Assembly: GCA_021787845.1 (NCBI GenBank)
Contig: JAJYLH010000035.1
Coordinates: forward strand, 1 to 58,474
DNA: 58,474 nt
Direction: 5' to 3'
Source of the DNA: Myxococcales bacterium
GTDB lineage: Bacteria; Myxococcota; Myxococcia; Myxococcales; JAJYLH01
Below the pieces are notes generated by a model. It was not told the origin of the DNA, made no database searches, and saw nothing but the letters and a program-made list of their open reading frames with translations. Shown here one piece after another: positions 41,635 through 50,559 of this stretch; position 1 is the first letter of the stretch; each line of letters starts with the position of its first letter. The position numbers were made by a program, and so were the translations under genes.

Positions 41635-42193
41635 CCGTTTCCCCTGAACCTCCGGATCGGCTCCGCCTTGCATCTCGTCTCGGATCCGTGCGGCCCCCGA
41701 ACCGAGCGCGGACCGGCTGCGCAGCGTTCCATTCGCTCGTTCGGTCGCGAGCCCGGCGCCGGCCTCGAGCTCGATTCTCGCCTTCCGAGGCGTCCGCCGC
41801 GAAAGGCCTGCGCCAGCACGAGAAAATCGCTGCCGAGCTCGGCAAAGTCAACCCGAGCGTCGCGACTGTTCGATGACGACCTGGGAGGGTGTGGCCAGGG
41901 GCAGGCGCAGAGCTAGGCCAGAACCGCTCATCCCGAGACGTCATGAGCCGATGGCTCAGCATGGGCGATGAAAAAGGGTCCGGGCGAAGTGCAGGACTTT
42001 CGCGGGGTTACGGGCCCTTTTTCATGGCAGCGTGGTCGAACAGCCGAGCGGTTCTGGCCGGAGCGGCGCATCCCTCGACGGGCTGACTCGGGATGAGCGG
42101 TAGGGTGCGCACCTGCCAACTTTTTCTTGGCCACACCCTCCAAGGCCACGACCAGCGCGGCGCGCTCGGGATGCCGCCCCTCGCCGCCCTGCC
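41635..42193. other. large intergenic region with nested inverted repeats
   Basis: About 560 bases between the histidine kinase start and the coiled-coil protein gene. The first 250 bases show no feature I can name. The rest is the nested inverted-repeat block at 41884-42141. A further repeat-like segment (CATCCCTCGACGGGCTGACTC, 42069-42089) lies inside the block, to the right of the middle repeat. Confidence 0.5.
41884..42141. mobile_element. three nested inverted repeats (MITE-like)
   Basis: Outer pair GGAGGGTGTGGCCA (41884-41897) and TGGCCACACCCTCC (42128-42141). Middle pair GGCCAGAACCGCTC (41916-41929) and GAGCGGTTCTGGCC (42046-42059). Inner pair ATGAAAAAGGG (41968-41978) and CCCTTTTTCAT (42015-42025). 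All three are perfect. The middle 144 bases share the AGAACCGCTCAT-CCGAG block with the element at 28644-28813. The structure could form one long cruciform or a strong RNA hairpin, and looks like one small element inserted in another. Confidence 0.65.
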
Positions 42194-43282
42194 CTACTCG
42201 CCCTTCGCTGCGGCATCGACCTCGCTCTTCACCCGGCGGACCGGCGGCACCGCCTCCGGCCCGTTCGCCGCCAGCGCCAGTCCTTCCTCCGCCTCGTCCG
42301 AGCTCTCCGCGACCGCTGCCGCCACCTCTTCCGCCGGCACCGCCGCCTCGGCCGGCGGCAGCGCTTCCGGCCCTCCCTCCGCCTTCGGCGCCGCCTCGGG
42401 CACGTAGTCCGCCTCGCCCGCGATCACGCCCTCGCCGCCGGTGTTCGCCGCCTCGCGCGCCCGCATCCCCGGCGCGAGCTGCGGCGGCCTCGGCTGCGGC
42501 GCCGGCTCCCGCTCCGGCAGCCCGAGGTTGTTCTCGAACGCCAGCTTCTCCAGCTCCACCACCCGCTTCTCGCTCCACACCAGCTTCTCGCGGAACAGGT
42601 CGAGCTCGCTCTTCGTCACCATGAACTGCCGCCTGGCGGTCGAGGTCTGGCCGCGCGCCCGCTTCGCCTCCTCCTCGGCCATCGACAGCTTGCGCCTGAG
42701 CTCCCGCGACTGGCCCTCGAGCGACTCCACCCGCGACTGGAGCTGGTCTTCGGAACGCACGGGCGCCGGCTGGACAGCGGAAGCGCTATCGGCTACCTGC
42801 GCCGGTGCCGATTCGCTCTGGGCTTTCTGCTGGGCAACCTGGGCGTTCCGGTACGCCTCCTCCAGCTTCTTCGAGCTCTCCTTGAGCCGCCCGAGCTCCT
42901 CCTGCATCCCGGTCGCCTCCCGCGTCAGCACGTCCAGCCGGGCGCGTTCGTCGTGGAGCTCCGCGCGGGCCCGGTCGAGGGCGTCCTGGAGGTCGCCCGT
43001 CGCCGTCGACTTCTGCTTCTTCTCCGCTTGCTTCTCGTGATGGGTCCGGCTGCGCAGGTCGCCGAGCTTCTGGCGCAGGTCGGACGCCTCGCTCTTCTTG
43101 CGCTCGAGCTCCTGGCGCACGGCGCCGAGCTCCTGCGTCGCCTGCTGCGCCGCCGCCGTCGCCTCCTCGAGCGCGTCGGTCCGGGAGTTGTCCTTCTTCT
43201 TGAGCGAGTCGTACTGGACGAAGAACGCCACCGCGACGATCGCTGCGATGGCGAAGAGGATGATGAAGAGAGTCGTGACCAT
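42194..43282 (-). CDS. membrane-anchored coiled-coil protein
   Basis: 362 residues from the ATG at 43282 (GGAG five bases upstream). One N-terminal membrane helix (LFIILFAIAAIVAVAFFV) is followed by about 230 residues of coiled coil (DALEEATAAAQQATQELGAV; RELRRKLSMAEEEAKRAR) and a low-complexity Ala/Glu/Pro C-terminal part. The long rod is probably cytoplasmic, because the helix is at the very start with basic residues after it. Role unknown. It may be a structural or polar scaffold; myxobacteria have many such proteins. Confidence 0.7.
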   Translation of the reverse strand: MVTTLFIILFAIAAIVAVAFFVQYDSLKKKDNSRTDALEEATAAAQQATQELGAVRQELERKKSEASDLRQKLGDLRSRTHHEKQAEKKQKSTATGDLQDALDRARAELHDERARLDVLTREATGMQEELGRLKESSKKLEEAYRNAQVAQQKAQSESAPAQVADSASAVQPAPVRSEDQLQSRVESLEGQSRELRRKLSMAEEEAKRARGQTSTARRQFMVTKSELDLFREKLVWSEKRVVELEKLAFENNLGLPEREPAPQPRPPQLAPGMRAREAANTGGEGVIAGEADYVPEAAPKAEGGPEALPPAEAAVPAEEVAAAVAESSDEAEEGLALAANGPEAVPPVRRVKSEVDAAAKGE

Positions 43283-43437
43283 TCCATCTCCATGGCGGGA
43301 TTCCCGCCCAAAAAGCCGGGCGCGCATCCGTGGCAGCCGGCGAGGGACGTGCGAAGCGACCGGCGAAAGACGCCGCCGCGAGAAAAGCGGAATAGCGTAT
43401 CCGAGGCGGGACGAGACGTAAAGAAATTCTCGAACGT

Positions 43438-44121
43438 TTAGAGCGTGTGAGCGAGCCCCTTCTTCTCCAGCGCCTGCTCGAGCGCGTTCGGATCGAAACC
43501 GACCATCAAGTCGCCCGCCACGTCGATGACCGGAATGCCCGTCGGCCTGAGCCCTGCTCTAGCGGCCTTGGCTTCCAGCTCCGCTTGTGCTCCCGGATCC
43601 TGGTCCACGTCCTTGTCGATGAACGGCACGCCATGCCGCTTGAGCCACGCCTTCGCCGCCTGGCAGGCGCCGCACCAGCTCGCGCCATACAGCGTGACGA
43701 GCGGCCTACCCGCCGCCTGGTCGCCCTCGGCCGCCTTCTCGGCCGCCTTTTTCGCGCCGCCGTGGACGTCGAACGAGTAGCGCGACACCGCACCGCACGG
43801 ATAGCGCCCGTCCGCGTCCGGATGGCGCACATCCGCTACATAGAGGTAATCCGCCGAGTGCAGCTCGTCGGGCGTCTTCGACAGGTCGCGCACCAGCACC
43901 TGCGCCCTGGACGCCTTCGGGATGCTCGTGATCGTCGTCGTGTCGTGGAACTTCCCGTAGGCGTCGATCCAGGTGAACACCAGGTCCTTGCGATCCTTCG
44001 TCACGACGATTTTCGCCGGAGGCGGGCCGAACGACGGCGCCTTCGCCCTCTTCGACGACCGCCCCGCCGTCTGATGGCAGGCGACCAACACGAGCATCGC
44101 GAGGACGAGCGCGCGCCGCAT
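43438..44121 (-). CDS. glutaredoxin-like lipoprotein
   Basis: 227 residues from the ATG at 44121, where GGAGG lies five bases upstream; a GTG two codons earlier overlaps that site. The signal ends LVLVAC (Cys15). After a polar stretch and a DUF4124-like segment (LVFTWIDAYGKFHDTTTI) comes a glutaredoxin-type domain. It has VTLYGASWCGACQAAKAWL with redox pair Cys150-Cys153, and GLRPTGIPVIDVAGDLMVGF with the cis-Pro. A membrane-anchored disulfide reductant in the envelope is likely. Confidence 0.82.
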   Translation of the reverse strand: MRRALVLAMLVLVACHQTAGRSSKRAKAPSFGPPPAKIVVTKDRKDLVFTWIDAYGKFHDTTTITSIPKASRAQVLVRDLSKTPDELHSADYLYVADVRHPDADGRYPCGAVSRYSFDVHGGAKKAAEKAAEGDQAAGRPLVTLYGASWCGACQAAKAWLKRHGVPFIDKDVDQDPGAQAELEAKAARAGLRPTGIPVIDVAGDLMVGFDPNALEQALEKKGLAHTL

Positions 44122-44152
44122 CGACACCTCCGAACGCGGCGAGTCTAGCCGT

Positions 44153-45409
44153 TCATCCCCGCGCGAGCCGGACGCCGGCGAAGATCGCGCGCAGGCGAGG
44201 CTCGTACCAGTTGCGAAAAGTCACGCGGGCGACGCGGCGCTGCGTCGCCCAGGACCCTCCACGCAGAACGCGATGGCGCCCGTCGAAGTACGGCGCCGAG
44301 TAGCCGTCGTCAGGATGGGGCCGAAAGCCGGGATACGGAGCGAAAGCGGTGCTGGTCCATTCCCAGACGTTGCCGAGGAAATCGCCTCCTTCGCCGACCG
44401 CGCGGGCCGCGCCGCACGCGAGTCCGAGACGAGGTTCCGCGTCGGGCGCGAGCCGCGCCGCGACTTCCCATTCCGCTTCCGACGGCAGCCGCGCGCCACG
44501 AAAGGTCGCGTACGCTTCCGCCTCGAACGCGCTCACGCCCTCGACCGGATGGCTGGGCGGCAGCGCCGTCTCCCCTCCCAACGCTTCGAGCCGGTAACCG
44601 GCAGCGGTCCCTTCCCACGTCGACGGATGCGCTGGCCTGGACCGTTCAAGCCAAGCGAGACCGTCATCGCTCCACAGCTCCGGTTTCGAATAGCCTCCCG
44701 CGTCGATGAACTCGAGCCAGTCGCGGTTCGTCGCCGGCTGCCAATCGATTTCGAACGCGGCGACCGCGACCTCATGTGGTTGTCTTTCGTTGTCGTAGAC
44801 GTCGGGCGCGTCGCTCCCGACGAGGAAGATCCCCGCCGAGACCCGGAGGGGCGCGCGTGGCACGGCGGGACCCGGCTCGGGCAACGGAAAGCCGGAGCGC
44901 TCCCGGGAATCCAGGGGACGCATCCGCAGGATGGCCGCCATCGTCTCGTCGTGCTGCTGCTCGTGCGCGAGCACCAGTCGATACGCGTCGAGCCCTCGCA
45001 AGAGCTCGTGTGACGGCCGGGATTCCGCGTCTCGCGCGAGATGATCCAGCACCCGCCGGCGGACCTCGGAAGCGTAGCCGAGTAGCGTCGCGCGATCCGG
45101 CAGGTCGCCGCGACGCGGCTTCTCGACCGCCCGCGGATCGAAGATCCGGTCGAACCGTTCGGAAATCGGCGCCTCCCCGTGGGTCGTCTCGAGGAGCCAT
45201 CGCGCCTCGAACATCGCGACGTGGCCGAGGTGCCAGCCGACGGGGCTGAAGTCCGGGTCGAAGAACGCGTGCAGCTCGTCGTCGGTCGTGCACGCGGCGA
45301 GCCGCAGCGTCAGCGCCCGAGTCTCCTTCAGCTCGTCGGCGAGCGCGACCGCTTCCGCCCGCCGTTCCGCCGGCGTGCCGTCAGGCGAGCGATGTCCTCC
45401 GGAGATCAT
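44153..45409 (-). CDS. egtB: EgtB-like iron(II)-dependent sulfoxide synthase
   Basis: 418 residues. The N-terminal DinB-like domain carries the histidine motif expected for iron: PVGWHLGHVAMFEARW (His60/63) and LAHEQQHDETM (His149, His153). The C-terminal FGE/sulfatase-modifying domain (about 195-418) has NRDWLEFIDAGGY, PVEGVSAFEAEAYATFRG, ARLPSEAEWEVAA, GNVWEWTSTAF and the final HRVLRGGSWATQ. EgtB joins hercynine and a cysteine thiol in ergothioneine synthesis. The gene starts inside the end of egtC (29-base overlap), which strongly supports the assignment. No histidine methyltransferase (EgtD) is in the window. Confidence 0.85.
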   Translation of the reverse strand: MISGGHRSPDGTPAERRAEAVALADELKETRALTLRLAACTTDDELHAFFDPDFSPVGWHLGHVAMFEARWLLETTHGEAPISERFDRIFDPRAVEKPRRGDLPDRATLLGYASEVRRRVLDHLARDAESRPSHELLRGLDAYRLVLAHEQQHDETMAAILRMRPLDSRERSGFPLPEPGPAVPRAPLRVSAGIFLVGSDAPDVYDNERQPHEVAVAAFEIDWQPATNRDWLEFIDAGGYSKPELWSDDGLAWLERSRPAHPSTWEGTAAGYRLEALGGETALPPSHPVEGVSAFEAEAYATFRGARLPSEAEWEVAARLAPDAEPRLGLACGAARAVGEGGDFLGNVWEWTSTAFAPYPGFRPHPDDGYSAPYFDGRHRVLRGGSWATQRRVARVTFRNWYEPRLRAIFAGVRLARG

Positions 45410-46175
45410 CGGTGGTCGCGACGATGAGCATCCGATCGTCGACCGGCAACCAGGCCGGATCCTCGGTCAACGGCTCCGACGCAATCACCGTGCCTCCTTC
45501 GTACCCAGCGGCACCGGTCGCGATGAACAGCGACGCTCCCGTCCCCTCGGTGGCGAACCGGGTCGCGACCAGCGCCTCTCCGTTCGTCACCAGCAGGTTC
45601 AGAATGGTCTGGCCACCGTGCTCCCGAGCCAGCGCGTCGCATTCGTGAATCGTCGCGCGCACCGCCGCCTCGACCGACTCCGTCGACTCGTCGCCCGCCA
45701 TCTCCTGCCAGATCGTCGCGAAGACGTGCTCGCTGTCGGTCCCGCCGATGATGAGCGCGTACGCCTCGTCGCTCAGCTCTTCGCGCATCGCTCGCATGAA
45801 CGCCTCGCGAAAGGGCGTCAGCGCCCCGTTGTGCGTCAGCGCGAGACGGCCGTGGACGAAGGGAGCGGTGCTGGCCGGCGCGACCGGCAGTCCCGGCGTC
45901 GCGCTGCGCACGGAAGCGATGAGGCACCGGGAGCGGACCCGGGGCGCGAGGCTCTGCAGGTTCTCGTCGCTCCAGGCGGGGGTGGAGACCCGATACCGCA
46001 CCGGCCGCGGGTCGCCGTCGTCCGGATACCAGGCCGCCCCGATGCCGTCGGCGTTCACCGTCGCCACCCGCATCAGCCTCGGCCGCGAGCTCTGCGCCAG
46101 AAGCGAGTGCGGCGGCGCGTGGGTCAACGCGGATAACGGCAGCGGTCTACCCACCCAGCCGGCAAGGCGGCACAT
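45381..46175 (-). CDS. egtC: EgtC-like class II glutamine amidohydrolase
   Basis: 264 residues with the N-terminal nucleophile Cys2 (MCRLAGWVGRPL), the NADGIGAAWYPDDGDPRPVR segment and the LALTHNGALTPFREAF motif of Ntn-type amidotransferases. GGTDSEHVFATIW follows. In actinobacteria EgtC removes the gamma-glutamyl group from the EgtB product. Here the two genes overlap. EgtB enzymes that use cysteine directly do not need EgtC, so its presence suggests a gamma-glutamylcysteine route. Four bases separate it from the acetyltransferase gene upstream. Confidence 0.87.
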   Translation of the reverse strand: MCRLAGWVGRPLPLSALTHAPPHSLLAQSSRPRLMRVATVNADGIGAAWYPDDGDPRPVRYRVSTPAWSDENLQSLAPRVRSRCLIASVRSATPGLPVAPASTAPFVHGRLALTHNGALTPFREAFMRAMREELSDEAYALIIGGTDSEHVFATIWQEMAGDESTESVEAAVRATIHECDALAREHGGQTILNLLVTNGEALVATRFATEGTGASLFIATGAAGYEGGTVIASEPLTEDPAWLPVDDRMLIVATTDDLRRTSLA

Positions 46176-46178
46176 CGT

Positions 46179-46706
46179 CTACAGCTCCTTTCGCATCGCG
46201 ACGTGGACGATGCCCGCCTCGTCGAACTCCGGTCCCACCCGCAGGTATCCCTGCCGGGCGTAGAAGCCCTCCGCGTGAAGCTGAGCATGCAAGCTCGCGC
46301 GCGTCAGGCCAGCGGCTTTCGCCTCGGCCTCCAGGAGGCGAATGATCGCTTCGCCGAAGCCCTGCCGCCGAGCAGCGGAGGCGACAGCCATCCGGCCGAC
46401 GCGCGCCTCGTCCCCCGGCAGCTCTGCCGCCAAGAGCCGAGCGAACGAGCCGTCGGAACGCGCCCGCACCACCCGGCCCGTCGCCACGACCTCGCCGTCC
46501 GCGTACGCAAGCGCGTGCGTCGCCACCTCGTCCGCGTCGTCGCGCTCGATCTCACGCGGCACGCCCTGCTCGTCGCAAAAGACGCGGACCCGAAGCGCCA
46601 GCGCCTGGCGAAAGTCCTCCTCCCCTGCCGCCCGCGCGACGGCGACCTTCGCCGGCGGCGAGCCTTGCCCCCAAGCCGCTTGCCTGGAACGCCCGAGAGA
46701 TTTCAC
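46179..46706 (-). CDS. GNAT family N-acetyltransferase
   Basis: 175 residues from the GTG at 46706, which overlaps the moaA stop (GTGA). GNAT features are ALRVRVFCDEQGVPREIERD, the VATGRVVRARSDGS strands, the acetyl-CoA loop VGRMAVASAARRQGFGEAII, and the C-terminal HAQLHAEGFYARQGYLRVGP and FDEAGIVHVAM. This resembles the ElaA/YjcF-type group. The acceptor is unknown. It is translated between moaA and egtC, apparently as one transcript. Confidence 0.9.
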   Translation of the reverse strand: MKSLGRSRQAAWGQGSPPAKVAVARAAGEEDFRQALALRVRVFCDEQGVPREIERDDADEVATHALAYADGEVVATGRVVRARSDGSFARLLAAELPGDEARVGRMAVASAARRQGFGEAIIRLLEAEAKAAGLTRASLHAQLHAEGFYARQGYLRVGPEFDEAGIVHVAMRKEL

Positions 46707-47734
46707 CCGCCGATACCCATCATCGGCAAGAGCCCGCGGCCGCCGTCCTCGACGAAACGATGGCCTTCCCACTTCACGAGCAGCGCCGCGCGAATCGCGC
46801 CCTCGAGCTCCCCGTCACCGGCGCCGCCCCGCAGGAGCGCTGCCAGAGGCGCCTCGCTCCGGCCGCCGAGGCAGGCCCTCAAATCGCCCGTCGCGGAGAT
46901 CCGAACGCGGTTGCAGCCCGCGCAGAAGCTCTCGGTCATCGCGCCGATGAACCCGATTTCGCCCGCCGGTCGCCCGCCGTCGGTCGCGCGATAGTAGGTG
47001 GCCGGTCCCGCGCCCGCGCGCACGCCCCCGCGCTCGCACGCGATGCCCGCGCGCTCGAGGCGGCGGCGCACCTCGACGCTCGGCACTGCTTCGCCTTCGC
47101 CGGCGAAGGGCATCCGTTCGATGAATCTCGGCACCGCTCCCAAGCTCCAGGAGCGCCGCGCCAGCGCGGCGAGCGCTTCCGGGGCGTCGTTCACCCCCGC
47201 CTGCACCACCGCGTTGACGCCGAGCCGAGCGAAACCGACTTTCGCCGCGGCCTCTAGCCCGCGCAGCACTCGCGTCAGGTCGCCTCGCTTCGTCACTTCG
47301 CGAAAGCGACCTTTGTCGAGCGTGTCGAGCGACACGTTCACGACCGAGACACCCGCGCGCTTCAACTCGGCCGCCATCGAGGCGAGGCGGTCGCCGTTGG
47401 TGGTCAGGCACACTTCCTCGACGCCGCTCATCGACGCGATGCCGCGCGCGATGTCGGGGAGGTCCCGGCGCAGGAGCGGTTCGCCGCCGGTCAGCCGCAC
47501 CCGGTCGACGCCTCTCGAGACGAAGACCGAGACGAGCCGCAGAATCTCGCCCACGGCGAGCAGCCGGCCCTTCCCCGCCCAGTTCGCGGGCGAGCAGTAC
47601 CCGCAGCGGAAATTGCACCGGTCGGTGACCGACAGCCGAAGGTAGCTGATGCGCCGCCCCTGGGCGTCGAAGAGCCGCCCCGCGCCCGACAGGGACCGCG
47701 GGACGCTCGACCCGGTCGCGATCGGCAGATGCAA
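46703..47734 (-). CDS. moaA: GTP 3',8-cyclase MoaA
   Basis: 343-residue radical-SAM enzyme that performs the first step of molybdenum cofactor synthesis. The N-terminal cluster is RLSVTDRCNFRCGYC. Other motifs are VRLTGGEPLLRRDLP and VVNVSLDTLDKGRFREVT. The C-terminal cluster is ESFCAGCNRVRISATGDLRACLG. The tail ends MMGIGG, the conserved double glycine needed for activity. ATG start. Other Moco genes are not adjacent, but modABC at the left of the window fits the same metal. Confidence 0.95.
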   Translation of the reverse strand: MHLPIATGSSVPRSLSGAGRLFDAQGRRISYLRLSVTDRCNFRCGYCSPANWAGKGRLLAVGEILRLVSVFVSRGVDRVRLTGGEPLLRRDLPDIARGIASMSGVEEVCLTTNGDRLASMAAELKRAGVSVVNVSLDTLDKGRFREVTKRGDLTRVLRGLEAAAKVGFARLGVNAVVQAGVNDAPEALAALARRSWSLGAVPRFIERMPFAGEGEAVPSVEVRRRLERAGIACERGGVRAGAGPATYYRATDGGRPAGEIGFIGAMTESFCAGCNRVRISATGDLRACLGGRSEAPLAALLRGGAGDGELEGAIRAALLVKWEGHRFVEDGGRGLLPMMGIGG

Positions 47735-47791
47735 GAGAACTCCTCCCGACCGCCAGCCGGCCTCACGGTGCGAACTCTCGCATCCTAACGC

Positions 47792-50404
47792 TCAGGCGGC
47801 GGCGTTCACGAGAAACGTCCGGATCTCGGCGGCGTGCGCCTCGACGGCCGCCTGGCTCCCCATCGCCGGCGCGAGCGCCCGCTGCCGCCCCTTCTCGCCG
47901 GCGCGCACGACCAGGCCCTGCGCCTCGAACAGAGCGAGAGCGTTCTCGACCAGCACCTTGGACCGGCTCTCCGACCGGCGCAGCCGCCCCGCCAGATACG
48001 CCGCCCGGGCGCGCTCCATCGTCCGCCGCACCAGGTCCTTGCTATCGACGGGACCGGACAGGAGAAGCGACAGCGCTTCCGCCACCATCACGTAGCCCTC
48101 GACGAAGTGGACGATGACGTCCGCGAAGAGCCGCAGCCGTTCGGCACCCGCGGCGGTGGATTCGAGTGCGCTCCCGCTCGCCTCGACGAGGCCCAGCTCG
48201 AGGAACCGGCGCACCCGCTCGTCGAAGAGGCGCTCGAACGCGCCGCTCGGGTAGACGAACTCCTTCTTGAACAGCCGCGACAGCTCGAGCGTCCGCGCCT
48301 CGATCGCCTGGCGCTCATGCGAAGGGCTGGTGAGGACCGCCGTCGCGAGGAGCGCCTCGGGCACGAAGAAGCAGAGCGTGGTGTTCTTCAAATAGTCGAG
48401 GCCGATCCGCGCTTCCTCCGGAACCTGGAAGATGGTCTCGCCGCCCGCGCTCACCTGGACGAGCTGTCCGTCCCGCTCCAGCGCGAGCCGCGCCTCGCGG
48501 AGGGGACCGCTGCCGAGCGGGTCGAGCGCTCCCGGTTCCTTCGTGAAGGTCGGCCGGCCGCCGTTCGCGACCGCCTGCTGGAGGAGGAACTCCATCCTGT
48601 CGACCAGCTCCGGTGCCGTCAGGCCGCGGCGGTCATGGGCGAGAAGAGCGGTCGCGAGAAGCGCGCTCGGCGAGACCGCCGTCGCCCGGTTGATGCCGTC
48701 GACGATCCGGAATCCGAGGGCGCGCACGAGCGACCGCCGTTCTTCCTCGGTGTGCCGCGTCCGGTCGAACCCGCGCTCCCGGGCGAGGCCCGCGAGCGAA
48801 ATCGGCGCGTCGAAACGGATGAAGACCCGCCCGTAGCGGCTCGTGAGCACCTTGGGCGTCTTGAGGAGCGCGCCCAGGTCCTCGGGCTTCTTCTCGTCCC
48901 CGCCGAGCTCGGCGGCATAGCTCCTGCCCTCGATGATGTGGGCGTAGCCGATCCAGCTCGGGACGAACGCGACGTCCGGCCGCACGCCGTCGATCCACGC
49001 ATCGACGTGCATCGCGAGCATCCCGAACCGAGGGAGGAGCACTTTTCCGGTGCGGCTGCGCCCGCCCTCGATGAAGAACTCCTGCGAGAAGCCGTCCTTC
49101 GAGAGCTTGCGGACGTAGGCCTTGAGCACCGCCGCGTAGATCGTGTCGCCCTTGAAGCTGCGCCGGATGAAGTAGGCGCCCGACGCCCGAAAGACCCGCC
49201 CGAGCGGCCAGAACGAGAGGTTGATGCCCGCCGCGATGTGGGGCGGGATGAGCCCGCGCAGGTAGAAGACGTAGCTCATCACCAGGTAGTCGATGTGCGA
49301 CTTGTGGCTCGGACAAACCAGAATCGGCATGGTCGAGAGGGTGCGCCGCACCTCTTCGAGGCCGCTGTCGTGGACCTCGATGCCGTCGTAGATGCGGTCG
49401 AAGACGAAGTCCAGGAGCCACTTCATCCAGTCGATCGCCCGGGGCGAGTAGCGCGCCGCGATTTCCTTCAGGTCGCGCTCCGCCTCGAGGTCGACCGAGC
49501 CGTCGGCTCGCCCGCGCGCGCGCGCGACCTCGGCGACGGTGGCGCGCAGGGCCCGGTCGCGCAGGGTCTCCTCGATGAGCCGCTCGGGGCTCTTGAGCGG
49601 CGGCCCGGTGACCACCCGCGTCTGCCGCGCGAGGTGCTGGTAGAGCGCGCCCCGGACCTTGCGCGCGATGGCTCGGTCGCCCTCGCCGGCGTGCTCTTCG
49701 AGGTAGGTCTTCAGGTTCAACGGCTCGTCGAGCTGGACGAAGGCGCGCTTGCGGTTCCAGAGAAAGGAGAAGAGGCTGCGCCAGAGGCCCGGCGCTTCCG
49801 GCTCCCCGAAGAGCACGTCGAAGAGGCTGCGCCGGACGTTGCGCGGCCGCCGCTCCCAGATCAGCAGCTCCGGCACCAGGAGAATCGGCCGCTCTTGCGC
49901 CCGCTGCGCCGCCACCAGCGCCGGGAACGGATCCTTGAGCGCCCGGCCGCTCGCCGCGAGCGACCCTGGCCGGCGCAAGAAAACGAGAGCGCTCTCCCCG
50001 AGACGCACCGCTTTGGCCGCGTCGTCGCCCCGCGGCGCCCGCGCGAACGGCCGCCCGGCGACAAGCCGCCCCCAAGGCCGCCACAGCTTCGCTCCGAGGC
50101 CCACCACGGCCTTCGGCAGAGGTGCCCCCAAGCGCAGCGCCAGGTGCTGGAAGAAGAGGAAGGTGACGAAGGCCGCCGAGCGGGCGACGTAGACCACGGT
50201 CCCTTCCTGAGCGTGGGCGGCGAGCCGGGCGGCCGCCTGGGCGGGGACCTGCACCGGTGCGAAGGCTCGGTTGAGCAGCCGCCGAAAGACACCGCCGTAG
50301 GCCGCCGACAGCCGCTCGGTAGCACCATCATCGCCCGGCGACGGCGCCCCCCGTGCTGGCGCGCGCATCGCCGCGGGTTCGGAAGGGGGTGCCGAAAGGT
50401 TCAT
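47792..50404 (-). CDS. plsB: glycerol-3-phosphate 1-O-acyltransferase PlsB
   Basis: 870-residue membrane-associated enzyme that makes lysophosphatidic acid, the first step of phospholipid synthesis. The acyltransferase block has motif I VCPSHKSHIDYLVMSY (H-x4-D), motif II near GAYFIRRSFKGDTIYAAV, motif III EFFIEGGRSRTGK, and motif IV VAFVPSWIGY. Typical PlsB length. The ATG at 50404 is used; a second ATG (MRAPARGAP) 19 codons in is possible, as ribosome-binding sites are weak for both. It diverges from the glycosyltransferase gene and lies upstream of moaA, 57 bases away. Confidence 0.93.
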   Translation of the reverse strand: MNLSAPPSEPAAMRAPARGAPSPGDDGATERLSAAYGGVFRRLLNRAFAPVQVPAQAAARLAAHAQEGTVVYVARSAAFVTFLFFQHLALRLGAPLPKAVVGLGAKLWRPWGRLVAGRPFARAPRGDDAAKAVRLGESALVFLRRPGSLAASGRALKDPFPALVAAQRAQERPILLVPELLIWERRPRNVRRSLFDVLFGEPEAPGLWRSLFSFLWNRKRAFVQLDEPLNLKTYLEEHAGEGDRAIARKVRGALYQHLARQTRVVTGPPLKSPERLIEETLRDRALRATVAEVARARGRADGSVDLEAERDLKEIAARYSPRAIDWMKWLLDFVFDRIYDGIEVHDSGLEEVRRTLSTMPILVCPSHKSHIDYLVMSYVFYLRGLIPPHIAAGINLSFWPLGRVFRASGAYFIRRSFKGDTIYAAVLKAYVRKLSKDGFSQEFFIEGGRSRTGKVLLPRFGMLAMHVDAWIDGVRPDVAFVPSWIGYAHIIEGRSYAAELGGDEKKPEDLGALLKTPKVLTSRYGRVFIRFDAPISLAGLARERGFDRTRHTEEERRSLVRALGFRIVDGINRATAVSPSALLATALLAHDRRGLTAPELVDRMEFLLQQAVANGGRPTFTKEPGALDPLGSGPLREARLALERDGQLVQVSAGGETIFQVPEEARIGLDYLKNTTLCFFVPEALLATAVLTSPSHERQAIEARTLELSRLFKKEFVYPSGAFERLFDERVRRFLELGLVEASGSALESTAAGAERLRLFADVIVHFVEGYVMVAEALSLLLSGPVDSKDLVRRTMERARAAYLAGRLRRSESRSKVLVENALALFEAQGLVVRAGEKGRQRALAPAMGSQAAVEAHAAEIRTFLVNAAA

Positions 50405-50559
50405 CGCGTCGGACGCTCTCGTTAGCCGCCCGCGGCACCCTTTGGCAAGCGCTTCGCGCCTCGGGGGTCGTTCTGCTGGCGCCCCTTTCGGCGGGGCGAC
50501 CACGAAGGCGCGTGGCCCCGTCGCCGGACGCGCCACATCGTTGGCATCCGGGGGGGGAC

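Noticed and set aside
47834-50425. Plus-strand open frame of about 860 codons
   Set aside because: Antisense to plsB, whose acyltransferase motifs are unmistakable. The antisense sequence is Arg/Glu/Leu-rich and has no family.
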